Of a DNA stretch of 64,000 nt, positions 1-11,000 are shown one piece after another. Numbering within the stretch: position 1 is the stretch's first letter; each line of letters opens with the position of its first letter. The stretch comes from Haemaphysalis longicornis (lineage: Eukaryota > Arthropoda > Arachnida > Ixodida > Ixodidae): assembly GCA_013339765.2 (NCBI GenBank), contig CM023449.1, positions 114,313,070 through 114,377,069 of the forward strand, read 5' to 3'. The notes under the pieces are model-generated. The model saw nothing but the letters and a program-made list of their open reading frames with translations. It did no database searches and was not told where the DNA came from. Both the position numbers and the translations under genes were made by a program.

Positions 1-148
1 GAATTGAACGAAGGAATTCAGATGGCACAATTTTTCTTGTACATAAACAATTCTAACATAGTACAAATTATTCAAAAATTAAAAAATATAACCTTCCGGC
101 AAAGTTTGGTAGCTTAATTCTAACAAGTGGAAAGGCTATTCGACTGTT

Positions 149-690
149 TTGAAATGCCTCGAGCTGTCTTCCTGTCACATCCGGAGTGCCTCAAGGTTTT
201 CTGGGGCCGTTGCTTTTCCTTTTAGGGCCCTTGATAATAAGGTTCACCCACCACTCATATCCGGTAGACGTTTTCTTGACTGTATTTTATTCAAAGGATT
301 CCCACACGATCAAATTATTTTCAAAATTAAAAATATAAATCTTCCAGGACAATATATACAGTTGGTGCAGGAATGGGCATGGTTGTCAACGCAAGAAAAC
401 TGAAGGAATAGAGAGCGTAACGGATTGATGGGCATGCTTTGTCTTCCCTTCCCAGGATCGTGCGCGGTGAAGATTTACTTAGCCGTGCTTTTCCTTTTAT
501 ACATAGGATATCTGCACATCAACATCTGCTCCTCCGCTTTTCGAAATGGCTTGTTTGCAGATAACTGTATTTTATTCCGCCTCCAAGAAATCTCCAGAGT
601 CTTTGCTACCATTCATACGTTAAACAAAACTGGAAAATATATACAGTTGGTGCAAGGAATGGGGCATACCAAAAATAACATCGTAAATTG
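149..690 (+). pseudogene. Two decayed copies of a LINE reverse-transcriptase segment
   Basis: Two related stretches, about 165-400 and 430-690, each keep scraps of the central reverse-transcriptase domain of a CR1/Jockey-type LINE. In the first, the bases near 170-235 still read like the 'SGVPQG..LGPLLF' block in a shifted frame. Both copies keep a 'DCILF' or 'ADNCILF' remnant of the catalytic FADD box (near 280 and 560), and both end in a nearly identical stretch around 'ATATATACAGTTGGTGCA' (355 and 640). No continuous frame survives. The FADD aspartate pair reads as D-N in the second copy. This is a dead fragment, present as a diverged tandem pair. Confidence 0.55.
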
Positions 691-904
691 AACGCAGAGA
701 AAACTTTTCCCTCCGCAGGTGTTAGGTTCATTTTTTCAAAATTTCGAATTTCATGGATTCTGAATTAATGATTGCCCGGTGAACCCACGCTTCAACAGAA
801 ATCGCATTTCCTCTGTCCACTAATAATCTTCCTGAATTGGCTTGCAATAGACAACATGACACAAGACACACGCGGCACCATCTCCTCCGCTTTTCGAGAT
901 TGCT

Positions 905-1640
905 AACACCATACCAAGATAATACTTACAAATTTTCATTTTTCCCGCACGTGGCTGAATGGAATTCTAGCCATTCTTATTAGAACTGTAAAACTTGGTA
1001 TGCTGTTGTTGTTTGTGTCGGTAGTATGGGACGTATACAAAAACAACATCGTCCGCCGTTTTATTTTGTCCCTTTTGCTTTTTTTGTAAAGGAGGAAAGC
1101 TGTTGCCAGGACCACAACTTTTTTCAAAATTTCGGTCTGCATGGATGTATTAAATAAATAAATAAATAAATAAATAAAGTACAATTAGAGGATGATTGCA
1201 AAAAAAAAACACAATAACATTCCCACGTTTCCCACGATTTCCTCTGGAGAGCAATCACTTATTAACAATGAATTGGCTTTAGGAAAGATTTGAATGATTA
1301 GGTTGGGAAAAGTAATGAGGGAGTAGTCTCTGTATGATTAGGTCGCCCTGCCAAGACCACGCGGCACCATCACGCACCAACGTAACACCATACCAAGCCG
1401 GTAGATACTTACAAATTTTCATTTTTCCCGCTACAAATCATGTTTCCGGTTCCTTTCTAATTCGCGCCACCAACCAACGGTAGGCTATACTTATTAGATA
1501 CGCCTATTCTTGTTGTTCTTGTTTTTGGATTTAGTAATTTTGCCTTTTTTTGTATCCTCAAAGAGTATGTATTAAAAATAAATAAATAAAAATAAATAAA
1601 GTACTTGACGAAGAAAAAAACACAATCTTGCCAGGAGAGC
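905..1640. repeat. Pair of related repeats with (AAAT)n tails
   Basis: The stretches around 921-1190 and 1385-1610 share 'ATACTTACAAATTTTCATTTTTCCCGC'-like starts and both run into an AAATA-type simple repeat followed by 'AAAGTAC' (1149-1180 and 1573-1603). They look like two copies of one transposon end with an A-rich tetranucleotide tail. A further shared string, 'AGGTTGGGAAAAGTAATGAGGGAGTAGTCT', occurs at about 1300 and 1654. No coding frame is recognisable. Confidence 0.45.
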
Positions 1641-2324
1641 AATGCCATTAATGTTAGGTTGGGAAAAGTAATGAGGGAGTAGTCTTTGCCCTGTCCCTGC
1701 GACCTTTATGAGCACCAACGAAAGGTTGGCCGTTTCCGGTTCCTTTCATACCAACCAACGGTTTGAATTATTTTGCGCCATTAATATTACTTTGCAGAAA
1801 TGTCTTCCCATGCGAAGGAAAGTTCATTGAGTGACACAAGACTTGTTTCCTTGTTCAGAAAGTGATGTTTGTGGCGTTCGTGATTTACTAAAAATCGCCT
1901 TCTCCGATCAAGAAATGTTGGGTGCTGTTATTGCGGCTATTTCTAACATACTACGCATCAGAAGGGGCAATTGACAGGATGTCCAAAATACTCACTTCCT
2001 TCACATTGAGAGATTACAAAGAAGGGGCAGTTATTTAAGCTTAAAGCGAAAGTCGGCACTTCGCCTGTATGCTCTTGAAGTTTTTTTCTTCAACGTGAAG
2101 TTTTTTTCCTTCATGCCGGTTCTCTAATGCATGTATTGAAGACCAGAAGCATACTAAAAACTGCATGCGTAAACATTCGAAGCCGAAAAAGATCCTACTA
2201 GTGCGTTGTAGGTAGCAGGACATTGGCTGCATGTTCATAATTCATTGCATATTCAAGTTCGTAATTGAAGGGTGGGATCAGGATGCATTGTTCACCGCAG
2301 CGCCAATGGCAATAAACTTTAGCT
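1641..2324. other. No recognisable gene
   Basis: AT-rich sequence without a convincing coding frame. A short tandem repeat of a 'TGAAGTTTTTTTC(C)TTCA'-like unit lies at 2076-2116. A minus-strand open frame here (2041-2238) could in principle be a terminal exon of the kinase gene, but the evidence is too weak to call it. Confidence 0.3.
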
Positions 2325-2885
2325 TAAAGGGACCATGAAGACCAAATTAAACTTTGTTCAGTTTGAAAGGACTAAACTTAGGTACTTTACTCATCTCTGT
2401 TCCAGCCCAGCCCTGAATTACTTTTTTAACAGAAAAATTAGCAGTGGCTTATCTCGGCTATGCCAGGATATACCTAGCGAGAGCTAAGGTTCAGGTGGTT
2501 ATTCTTGGTTTCCTGGTTGTCTAGGATTAGCTGATTATCATGCTTACTGCTGCTAAAACAATTTCCAATCCAATCGAATCCAAACCACGGTCCGGGCCGG
2601 TCCGGTCCGGTCCGGTCCGTCCGGTCCGGTCGGTCCGGTCCGGTCCGGTCAGTCCAGTCCTGTCACTGCTCCTCGCGCATGCGCAGCACGGCTCTCCAGG
2701 AGCCACGCGAAACGCCTATGAAGCGGCTCCGGCGTGCCGTGAGAGTTAGCTAATGCGCAACGGAGGCGCACAGCTGGGCACGCGCCGGCGCCTGGGCGTT
2801 TGCGCGACTAGGACGTCACTCATCTGGAATGCGCAGACCGAACGTGCAGACCCAATTCTCTACACACCCATACTCCAATTGGATG
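2325..2885 (+). repeat. Dispersed repeat (family A) with GGTCC minisatellite
   Basis: Starts with a TTAAAGGG-type end at 2325. It contains a block 'CTCGGCTATGCCAGGATATAC' (2454-2475) that recurs at 10697 and, inverted, near 55180. It then carries a pentanucleotide array built on GGTCC/CCGGT at about 2589-2662, followed by a GC-rich part with 'GCGCAGCACGGCTCTCCAGGAGCCACGCG' wording that recurs at 11095. The pentamer differs between copies, so the array appears to be an expanding internal minisatellite. No protein is encoded. Confidence 0.6.
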
Positions 2886-2887
2886 GA

Positions 2888-3570
2888 ACTTTATTTATTT
2901 ATTATTTATTTATTTATTTATTATCGATAATACCCTGAGGGTACATTGAAGTACATTGCAGAGTGGAAGGGCAAGATACAATAAATATATACAAAAGGTA
3001 TACTAGGAAGCAGATGCAACATTAAAAAAATCGACAGTAACAAAGAAAATAAATAAGAAATACAGAAGTGCATGATACATGAAACAACTAAACCAGGTTT
3101 GACAATGCATTTTTGAATAGTATGGGGTCGGCTATGCTTGTTAGGGCGGCTGGTAGACAATTCCACTCGTTGCTGGTTCTGGGAAAAAAGGACTGTTGAT
3201 ACGCTGATGTGTTATAGCGATGCACGTTGACGTTTTGTGAATTATAGCGTCGAGATGATATAATCGCGCAGGTTCAATTCAAATGGAACGCAAAGAAGCA
3301 TTGTGAAAGAATATTTTGCGGAAGAGGAGAATTCGAGACTGCTTCCGGCGGGTAGCAAGCAATGGAAGATGTAAAGTTGCCTTCATGACAGTTACGCTAG
3401 CTTTACGATAATAGTTCGCCAAGATGAAACGAGCTGAACAGTTTTGTATGGTTTCGACTGCGTGTGTTAGTGTAGCATGGCCTGGATCCCATATTGCGGA
3501 TGCGTATTCTAACGGTGGGCGAACGTACGTGGTGTACAGCAGTGATTTTAATGATAACGGAGCTAAGTAA
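2888..3570 (-). mobile_element. CR1-like LINE, 3' end fragment
   Basis: On the minus strand this encodes the C-terminal end of a CR1-type reverse-transcriptase protein. About 3300-3560 reads 'LYTTYVRPPLEYASAIWDP', the hallmark 'RP.LEYAS..WDP' box, followed by an 'IQ..(S)ARFI' helix. About 3090-3190 reads 'EWNCLPAAL', the usual terminal motif. It ends at a TTTA-rich tetranucleotide tail (2890-2922), as CR1/L2 elements do. Most of the RT and all of the endonuclease are missing, so it is a 5'-truncated copy. Confidence 0.75.
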
Positions 3571-3574
3571 AAAT

Positions 3575-3720
3575 TGCTTTTCCAGTCCAATCCAGTACAA
3601 CCCAATTTAATCCAATTCAATCCAATCCAAACATCCTCGCGCTTGCGCAGCACAACCCTTCAAGGTCCACGCGAAACTACTCAACCTCGGCCAGTATAGC
3701 TTACGCCACAAAAACGCACG
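3575..3720 (+). repeat. Repeat family A fragment with TCCAA/TCCAG array
   Basis: Pentanucleotide units (TCCAG, TCCAA, TTCAA) at 3580-3632 lead into 'GCGCAGCACAACCCTTCAAGGTCCACGCGAAACT', which matches the same part of the repeat at 2680 and 11095. The CR1-like fragment at 2888-3570 probably inserted into, or beside, this repeat family. Confidence 0.5.
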
Positions 3721-4587
3721 TAATATCGAAAAAATTTCAATTTGTGCGTTCACTGACGTATGATGGAGAGAAATGACGTTTTATGGTCCAGCATTTAAAA
3801 AAATTCTTATCAGTCTGTCAACTCTAAGTAACCGCTCAAGTGATACGATCAAACGAAAGTGCAGGCCCACTACAATCACCCATTCATGTTTTTTCTTGGC
3901 GGTAGCTTAGATCAGCCGCCGCCAATCGCACAAACCAGATTCTGTGACGTCATACAGAAATCGCGGAAAGAGTCGGGGGGGGGGGGGGTCACCAGGGCCT
4001 CATATGTTTTTCTTCAGAGTTACTAAATATATCCTAGTTGCGAAACTACGGTTCAGAATCCGGGCGGCGCTAGCCCCCCTGCTGTGTGGAAGCTGAGGGG
4101 CAAGTCGACGCGCGCGGCACCTAGGAGACAAAAACTGAACTTCGCTAAACTATTATTAGTAAAAAAAGTTTGTGGAACAAAGATTGCTTTTTAAATTAGA
4201 GTACATTACTTAGGTGAAATTTACTTGTGTTCTAGCGGATTTTTATTTTATGACTTACGGCAGCAGCCGCAAGCACTTGAGTACTATTTCAACGTTCTGC
4301 CGACAGACGACAGGCTAGTCAACTTGCCCCGTACTTTCCCCGGTGCACCAGGGGGCAACCAAAGACCGGCTTTTGATACATGGGACCTATGGAGTTTCGC
4401 AACTGTAAGTATTGAGTAACTCTAGTTTTTCTTAATATATCGGTTACTTGTTCAAACTTTGCGATGAAACCGGTATCATTATTATCGGGACAAAACAGTC
4501 TTTTCAACGAACAAAACTTGTCCTTCGTCATCATGGCCCCTTTAAGTGTCCTGTCCTCATGTAGAGAAGCTCCAAGGAGCCGCTCAC
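3721..4587. other. Region downstream of kinase exons, no gene recognised
   Basis: Contains an 11-12 base poly-G run (about 3976-3987). An inverted TTAA-type end ('GGCCCCTTTAA', ending 4545) resembles the repeat ends at 5717 and 15461. No splice-bounded exon continuing the kinase gene was convincing here. Confidence 0.3.
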
Positions 4588-5066
4588 CTCCAGCATGAGT
4601 TTCTTGAAGCTGGGCGCAGCGTAGCAGAGTAGCGGCTTCTGGGACTCGGGACTGATGTCGACCATCTCTTCGATGAGCTGGTGCTTGCGCTTGTCCTCCG
4701 GGTCTCCGGCCTTCCGGTCCTTTTCGGCGTCTGCGTCCATGATCTCTTTGATGCTGCGGATGACACACAGGTTCGTGCTGTTGAACAGCATCTTCCAGTC
4801 GAACTCGTCGAAGAACGGGTGCGTCTTGAGGTCGCTGTAGCAGCGGGACCCCAGCCGTTCCACGGGGTTTTTCTTCAGCATCCGGTAGGTCATGTCTTTG
4901 GCCGGAGTGTTCGCTGAGTGCGGTCGCTCGCCCGCTCGCGGCCACTTGAGCGGCGCCTTTATGATGCGCTCACGGAGCATTTGCTTCGACTTGCCCCGGA
5001 AAGGGACGCGGCCGGTCATCAGCTTGTACATGACGACGCCCGCTGACCACCAGTCGGCGGCGCGCC
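4588..5066 (-). CDS. Kinase gene exon 10 (C-lobe and C-terminal extension)
   Basis: Acceptor 'CGCGTGCAG|GG', donor 'GAG|GTGAGC', 159 codons. It starts 'RAADWWSAGVVMYKLMTGRV', the helix F and G region, and continues through 'MLKKNPVERLGSRCYSDLKT' to HPFF. It goes on about 70 more residues with an acidic/basic stretch ('DADAEKDRKAGDPEDKRK') and ends before a proper stop, so at least one more exon should lie below 4588 or outside the window. The exon is GC-rich compared with its surroundings. Confidence 0.92.
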
Positions 5067-8000
5067 CTGCACGCGGCATCAGGGAGAATTATTTTTAAAA
5101 CGAAATCATTCGAGATTTACCAAGGCGAAACCCTTATGTCTCGTCCTTTCAGTTGACCTTTAGCCAAAAGTGGTCGCCACGAACCCATGGCACAAAAAAA
5201 GACTGGACGCCCGAGCCTCTACGTGTCTGAAGCGCGAGGCGTACCATGGCGTGTGCTTTAACTCGGCAGCAGCTGAAGGCCGTCGTAAACGCCATTACGT
5301 TTAAAGGGACCCTGAAACACTTTCGATAAGCGCTTTCACTCTTTCCTTCGCGTGTGGAACCACTGCGAAAGCTATAGTTATCGCCAGCAGGGAGCGGCAC
5401 TGCATGATTTGCTCGTCGCACCCGATAGGCTTTCTTACCCCTTTGTTTTCGTTGCTTTTTTTTTTAAGTTGCTATTGAAACGCGTTGCTGCAACTGGAGC
5501 CGCTACATGGCCTTAGTGAAGTAATTCGAGCCGTCGAAGAACTTCAATACCGAGAAAAAGTGAAATCTTTTGAGCAAGTTTACAAGTTATCTGACAGGCG
5601 TAAGGCAGTAATTTTTTTGCGACCCCCTAATCTACGTAGTGGGTGTGTTGGGTGACTACGTTCTGCAAACATTTATGATTACAAAATAAAGTTGAAAAAA
5701 GTGTTGCAGGGTCCCTTTAAGTAAAGTGTACCAAAGTGATTCAGAAGGATTTAAGATGTGATAATCAGCGATTCAAGTGGATGACTGAATAATTTAATTA
5801 GAATGACAGAGAGGGATGTGGGAGATGTGGGAATAAGCCAACTAATTAAGTTGTTTAAAATAGCAGATTAACTAGCACTCTTAAGATTACTAGTGTTGAA
5901 AAAAAAAACTCGGTGACAATACAAATCTATGAATGTCAACATGAGGGTTTCTGGTAAAGGCCGGTCCACACGACGGACCAAGTCCACCGCCCAATCGGTC
6001 ACGTGACGCGACGTCACGGTCCGCCGCGGTGCGATCCAGAGCAGGGCGCATCCACACGGCGGGCCGGCTGCATGGCCGACCGTCTGAACTCGCAAGATAG
6101 AAGGTTGAACACAGGCGCCGTTTGGCCGCGATAACATGCAACGCACAAGCCTGAACGAAACGTTTCATCCCCAATAACAGCCAGCCACATACATGCCGGA
6201 CGGGCGCGCTGACGCAGCCGCCGGCGTCGTTCGCACGAAGGCGACACAACGAGCGGCGACGGCGGGGCGACCCGGGCTGCATACGGCTCGTCACCGCTCG
6301 CTGGAACCGAATTCTTTCCTTAAATTCGCTAGTGTAAGCGCGGATTAAGTATGCGTCGCGATTGTAAGCCTATCCCGCTGCCTATCCCACCGGCGGTGAT
6401 TGACTGGCTCCTTCGAGCGCTTCGAAACAGCCGCGCTGCCCGCGCCGTTCCCTATTGGCGCAACTGGACCCGGCTCCGCCCACGCGACGCGGGCGCTGAC
6501 TCAGACCACGCTACGGAAGTATTTAATTGGTTTCGGGGGCCATTGATGTCGCGGTCCGCCGTCTAGACTGCGGAACGAAAACGACCTCGGCGAATATATG
6601 GACCGCGAAGGCCGCGGTTCTGCGCGGTCCAACGGCTCTAGACTCTTCACTTCATTGGGCACCACATATAGAAGAATTAAGTCGGAAAATAGCTTACGGA
6701 TGTTACGCGCTAACAAGAAAACATTTTAATAAAAAACCTTACGTATAATCTATTTTAGTGTTTTTCATTGTCGTATAGAGTCATGGGGATTCACCTATGC
6801 ATCATATCTAGCACACATAAACATTCTTCAAAAAAGAGCCTTAAGAATCATGGCATCAGCTTCAAGGACTTCACCCTCCGTCGAACTTAGCATAATGCCT
6901 TTTAATCTAGTTCGTGACTATAAAACGGCCGTTCTTGTTAACAGAGTTCTGACTCGAATACACCTTACCCGTCATCAGTTATTGCCTCTGCGAGATACGC
7001 GACATGCTGCCATAATAACCTCAATTTGCAAAAGTGTATAATGTATATGGTCGTCGTCTAATATCTTTTATTGGGTCCAAAGTATGGAACCAGTTACCTT
7101 TGGATATTAAGTCTGTGCGCACTATCATTAAAGAAATATCTTTTGTCCGAGTGTTATACTTCTCCTAACCCATAGAGTGTTTTGTAATTCGTCAAAATAT
7201 AACCACGTAACTCACATGTCCGTCTTTCTTCTTCTTCTGCCGTTCCCTATTGGCGCAACTGGACCCGGCTCCGCCCACGCGACGCGGGCGCTGCCAGACC
7301 ACGCTGATTGATGTCGCGGTCCGCCGTCGAGACTGCGGACCGAAAAGCCTCGGCGAATATTTGGACCGCGAAGGCCGCGGTCCTGCGCGGTCCAACGGCC
7401 GTCCGCGCGAACACGTGACGTCCTATCACGTGATGCGCGGACCGCGGTCCAAATAATCGTTTTGGTCCGCCGTGTGGATCGGCCTTAAAAAGCTCACGCC
7501 GGAAAAGGAATAAAGATACGCCGACGGTGGACATCAAAATATAACCACGTAACTCACATGTCCGTCTTTAATCCACCGCGACTCAGGCTTTCGCTCTTCA
7601 AGTCGCATTAGCGGTAACAATAAGAGAACCTGTGAATTTCTAAGCCCACTGGCCGGTACAATTTAAGTATGGTGATCGTGAGGATTTCAGTCCTCATGTC
7701 GCACCCTTCCATTCATGCTGCCAAGGCTATATACGGCAATGAGAGCTTGCTTCTGGGCTAGTTGGTACATTGGACGGCGGAACACAAGATGCAGACTTAC
7801 GAAAGCGCTTTCGTAAGTCTGCAACTTGTGTTCCGCCGTCCTTCGTTTTTGTTCATTTCAATTTAGCGCAGTGTTTTTGCAAGAAACTACCCGCCGCGGT
7901 GGCTCAGTGGCTAAGGCGAGTCGCTGCTGACCACGAGGTCGCCGATCCCGAAAAAGCAAAAACACCCGTGTGTTCGAGAATTCGGCGCACGTAAAGATCC

Positions 8001-11000
8001 CCAGGTGGTCAAAATTAATCCGGATACTCCACTACGCGCGCCTCATCGCCGACGCAACGCAGGCGATGAGGGCGGCCTCATCGCCTGCGTTGCGTCGGGC
8101 GTTAAACCCTACAATCATCATCATCATTTGCAAGAAACTATATACGGCATAACATCCGAAAGCGAGTCGACTAATACATGGGCACTTACGTTAGTAGTTC
8201 TCAACAAAAAACCACTTTCGCCTGATTTTTTTCACCCGAGAAAGACCGGAAGAATGCGTTGACGTGTGTTGAGCACCTACCATACGGCCGCTTCCTCAGG
8301 ATTTCGGGAGCCATGTACGGAATGGTGCCCGCCGACTCGTGGTCGTGGAATTCAAAAGGCGTCCTCCGGAAGTAGCCCCTCAGAAGACGCTTGGCGACTG
8401 CGTGGATTACGGGGAACTTAGTTTCGGGGAACTTAGTTTCCGCACTACTGGGGTATGCTTAAGAACAAAACACTTCCGCTCCACTACCAATAAAAAAAGT
8501 GGCACGTTAAAAATATGACGGGAACCAACAGTATGTCATTAAATTAGCGAGAATTGCAGTAAGTGAAATTAGCACGAGCCCTTGGTTACTTTTTTATGTT
8601 TTCCCCACATGAATATGGTTTAGTGAAAAAAAAGGTTGTTCCGAACAAATTCCAATCGCCTTTTTAAGTTTAAGTTAATCGTCCTTCTTTGACTTGTCTC
8701 GAAAGTTTTCCGCTAAGCTTCCCGTTGTTACGACTCATTCCTACTAAAATTGCATCGGTGTAAATGTTCGCACTATAACGAAGGTATAGTGCAAACACCT
8801 CAATGCGAAGAAACACGCTTATCAGTCGACATAGTTATGTTTAAAATACCTCGTCGGAGTACCACGTAATACATCGTACCAGTTACTGGTTCCTATTTTG
8901 TTGCTGAAATTCCGTAAAATACTGATTTGTTCTCCGGGCATGGTATCCAACGAAGTTTTAGCGTACCTTTCACCCACTTTTAAATGAACCGCTTCAGCAT
9001 GGAATGGCTACGCTCGCGCATATATCATTGCAAATCTCACGGGATAACAAGCTATACTTACAATGACCGTTGCAGACCTTGGTGGTGTCGAAATCGATGA
9101 CCTTGACACGTCCTCCAGGCAAAATGAGCATACTGCAAAACATAGTGTAATTTAATCACATTCCTTGCTCTGAAAATTGCGAACACTGTGCTTTTGGCCC
9201 CATTGTATCTTGTTTTCCTTTGCAAATTGGGCGAAATTTTCACACAAGTGCGTGTGTTCCCGGGAATCGAAAGAAGATAGTATTAAGCGTTTTGCCGTGC
9301 GGAAGCTGCCTGCTGCTACCACGCAGAAATAATTATCTAAGTCTGAGCAACAAAGAGAGCTCGGCGAGTTGGTAGGGGTTCATGGTGAAAGGATGCGCGA
9401 AGAAACGACCACCAACCAGGAGAAACAAATACATCAGGACGAAGCGCTACTATCAAACTAAACTTTTACTGTAAAAAACCACAAAAATATATCCCGGCTC
9501 ATATCACGAAAATGGGTGACAAGTGTGAAAGTGCGCCCTACATATATGTGTCTAATCTTGAAGTTGATTTTCTGGTTGTTACTTAACCGTAGGTTCGCTT
9601 GTGTCTGGCTCAAGTTATGTAGTATCTTATTTTGTGTGTTATCTCTTTCCTTCATGTATATATTTTCGTGTTTTTTTTTTTCAATAAAAGTTTATTGGAT
9701 AGTAGCGCTCCGTGCCGCTGTATTCGCCTCTCCTGGTTGTCGTTGTTTCTTCGCGCTTCCTTTCACCATTAACAATGAGCAGCGTGTTTGTAGGCGTTAT
9801 GCAAAGAAAGGCACCCAGAGAAATGTGTTTTGGTTTGCTGTTCTTGGATAAAGTCAGAAAGGTTGGGCTGCGAAAAGGTCAGGCTCAGTATAAAGTTCTT
9901 GTATCTTAGGTGGCATTCACCTGACAGCCTCTTCTCGCCAGTATTATACAGTTGCCACAACACGTACCGATAAATATTGCGAGCTTAGCATTTCATTTCT
10001 ATGGACACCATCATGGTAATGAAAGCAACATACTGTTACAATTTAGAATTTTTTTGCCTAAGAAATGAATCGATGGATAACTTTATCGCTTCAAGCTTTT
10101 CACGGAACAAGGCGTTAGTTTGCTAGATGCTTTTGGCGAGTAAATGGAGCCCAGCCTTCTTGGAACCTAAGTAACGCATAGTCGAGTTGTTTGGGGCACT
10201 GTCAGCGTGCCGGTGCCCTCACTTTGACACCTTGATGTCTCGGTGGAGAAACCCACGGAGGTGCATGTGCTCGAGCGCGAGGATCAGCTGTGCCATTATA
10301 ATGCGGACCGTGCCGATCTCCAAATATTCCTCCTTGGTCACGACGCGCATCAGGTCCAGACCGTCGATGTACTCCATTAGTGTGACGTAGGCTTCCTGTG
10401 AAGAAGTGCCGCTTGTTTCTCCAGGGAATTCAGTTGCGCGTACCAACATAACAACACTGGCATTAAAGGGGCTATGAAAACAAAATGCAAGTTTTTTCAA
10501 TTTGAAAGAACTAGCCTTAGGTGACTTATGCACCACCATCGCAGCGGCTCAAGTTTTTTAACGAAAAAAAAACGAAAGAAATATTTAGGCACTTCCCAAT
10601 TTCGCGTAACATTGACGTAATAGCCAAAATACTTGAATATTTCAGCCGTAGTTATTTAAGAAAAAAAAGTTGAAAAATTACCAGTGGCTTAGCTCGGCTA
10701 TGCCAGGATATACGTAGCGTAAGCTAAGGTTCAGCTGGTTATTCTTAGCTTTCCTGGTTGCCTAGGATTAGCCTGATTATGATGCTTACTGCTGCTTCAA
10801 TGACACACACATGGTATAAGCATTATGTGACACATGTATATTTATCAATCGGCCCTGGCGCAGCGTCACCAATCGCCCCAGAGCTAAGCTGGTTCCACAG
10901 ACGCACGCCTGTGTTGCTGCGACGCACGAGCCATTGATTCCACACCCGGCCACCCCTCGCATGATCATCAAGTGGACCGGGCCGCCACGTGCGGAACGGA

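Noticed and set aside
2041..2238. Minus-strand frame as terminal exon of the kinase gene
   Set aside because: An 'ATGCAG|TTT' acceptor is in the right phase after exon 10 and the frame ends in TAA, but the pyrimidine tract is poor, the coding part overlaps a short tandem repeat, and the peptide has no known counterpart.
4319..4945. 208-codon minus-strand frame overlapping exon 10
   Set aside because: It is a shifted-frame shadow of the kinase exon, rich in Arg, Gln and His, while the other frame carries the conserved DWW and HPFF motifs.
8411..8440. Alternative acceptor for exon 9 at 'AACTAAG|TTCCCC'
   Set aside because: Its phase does not complete the split codon from exon 8; 'CACGCAG|TC' at 8398 does.
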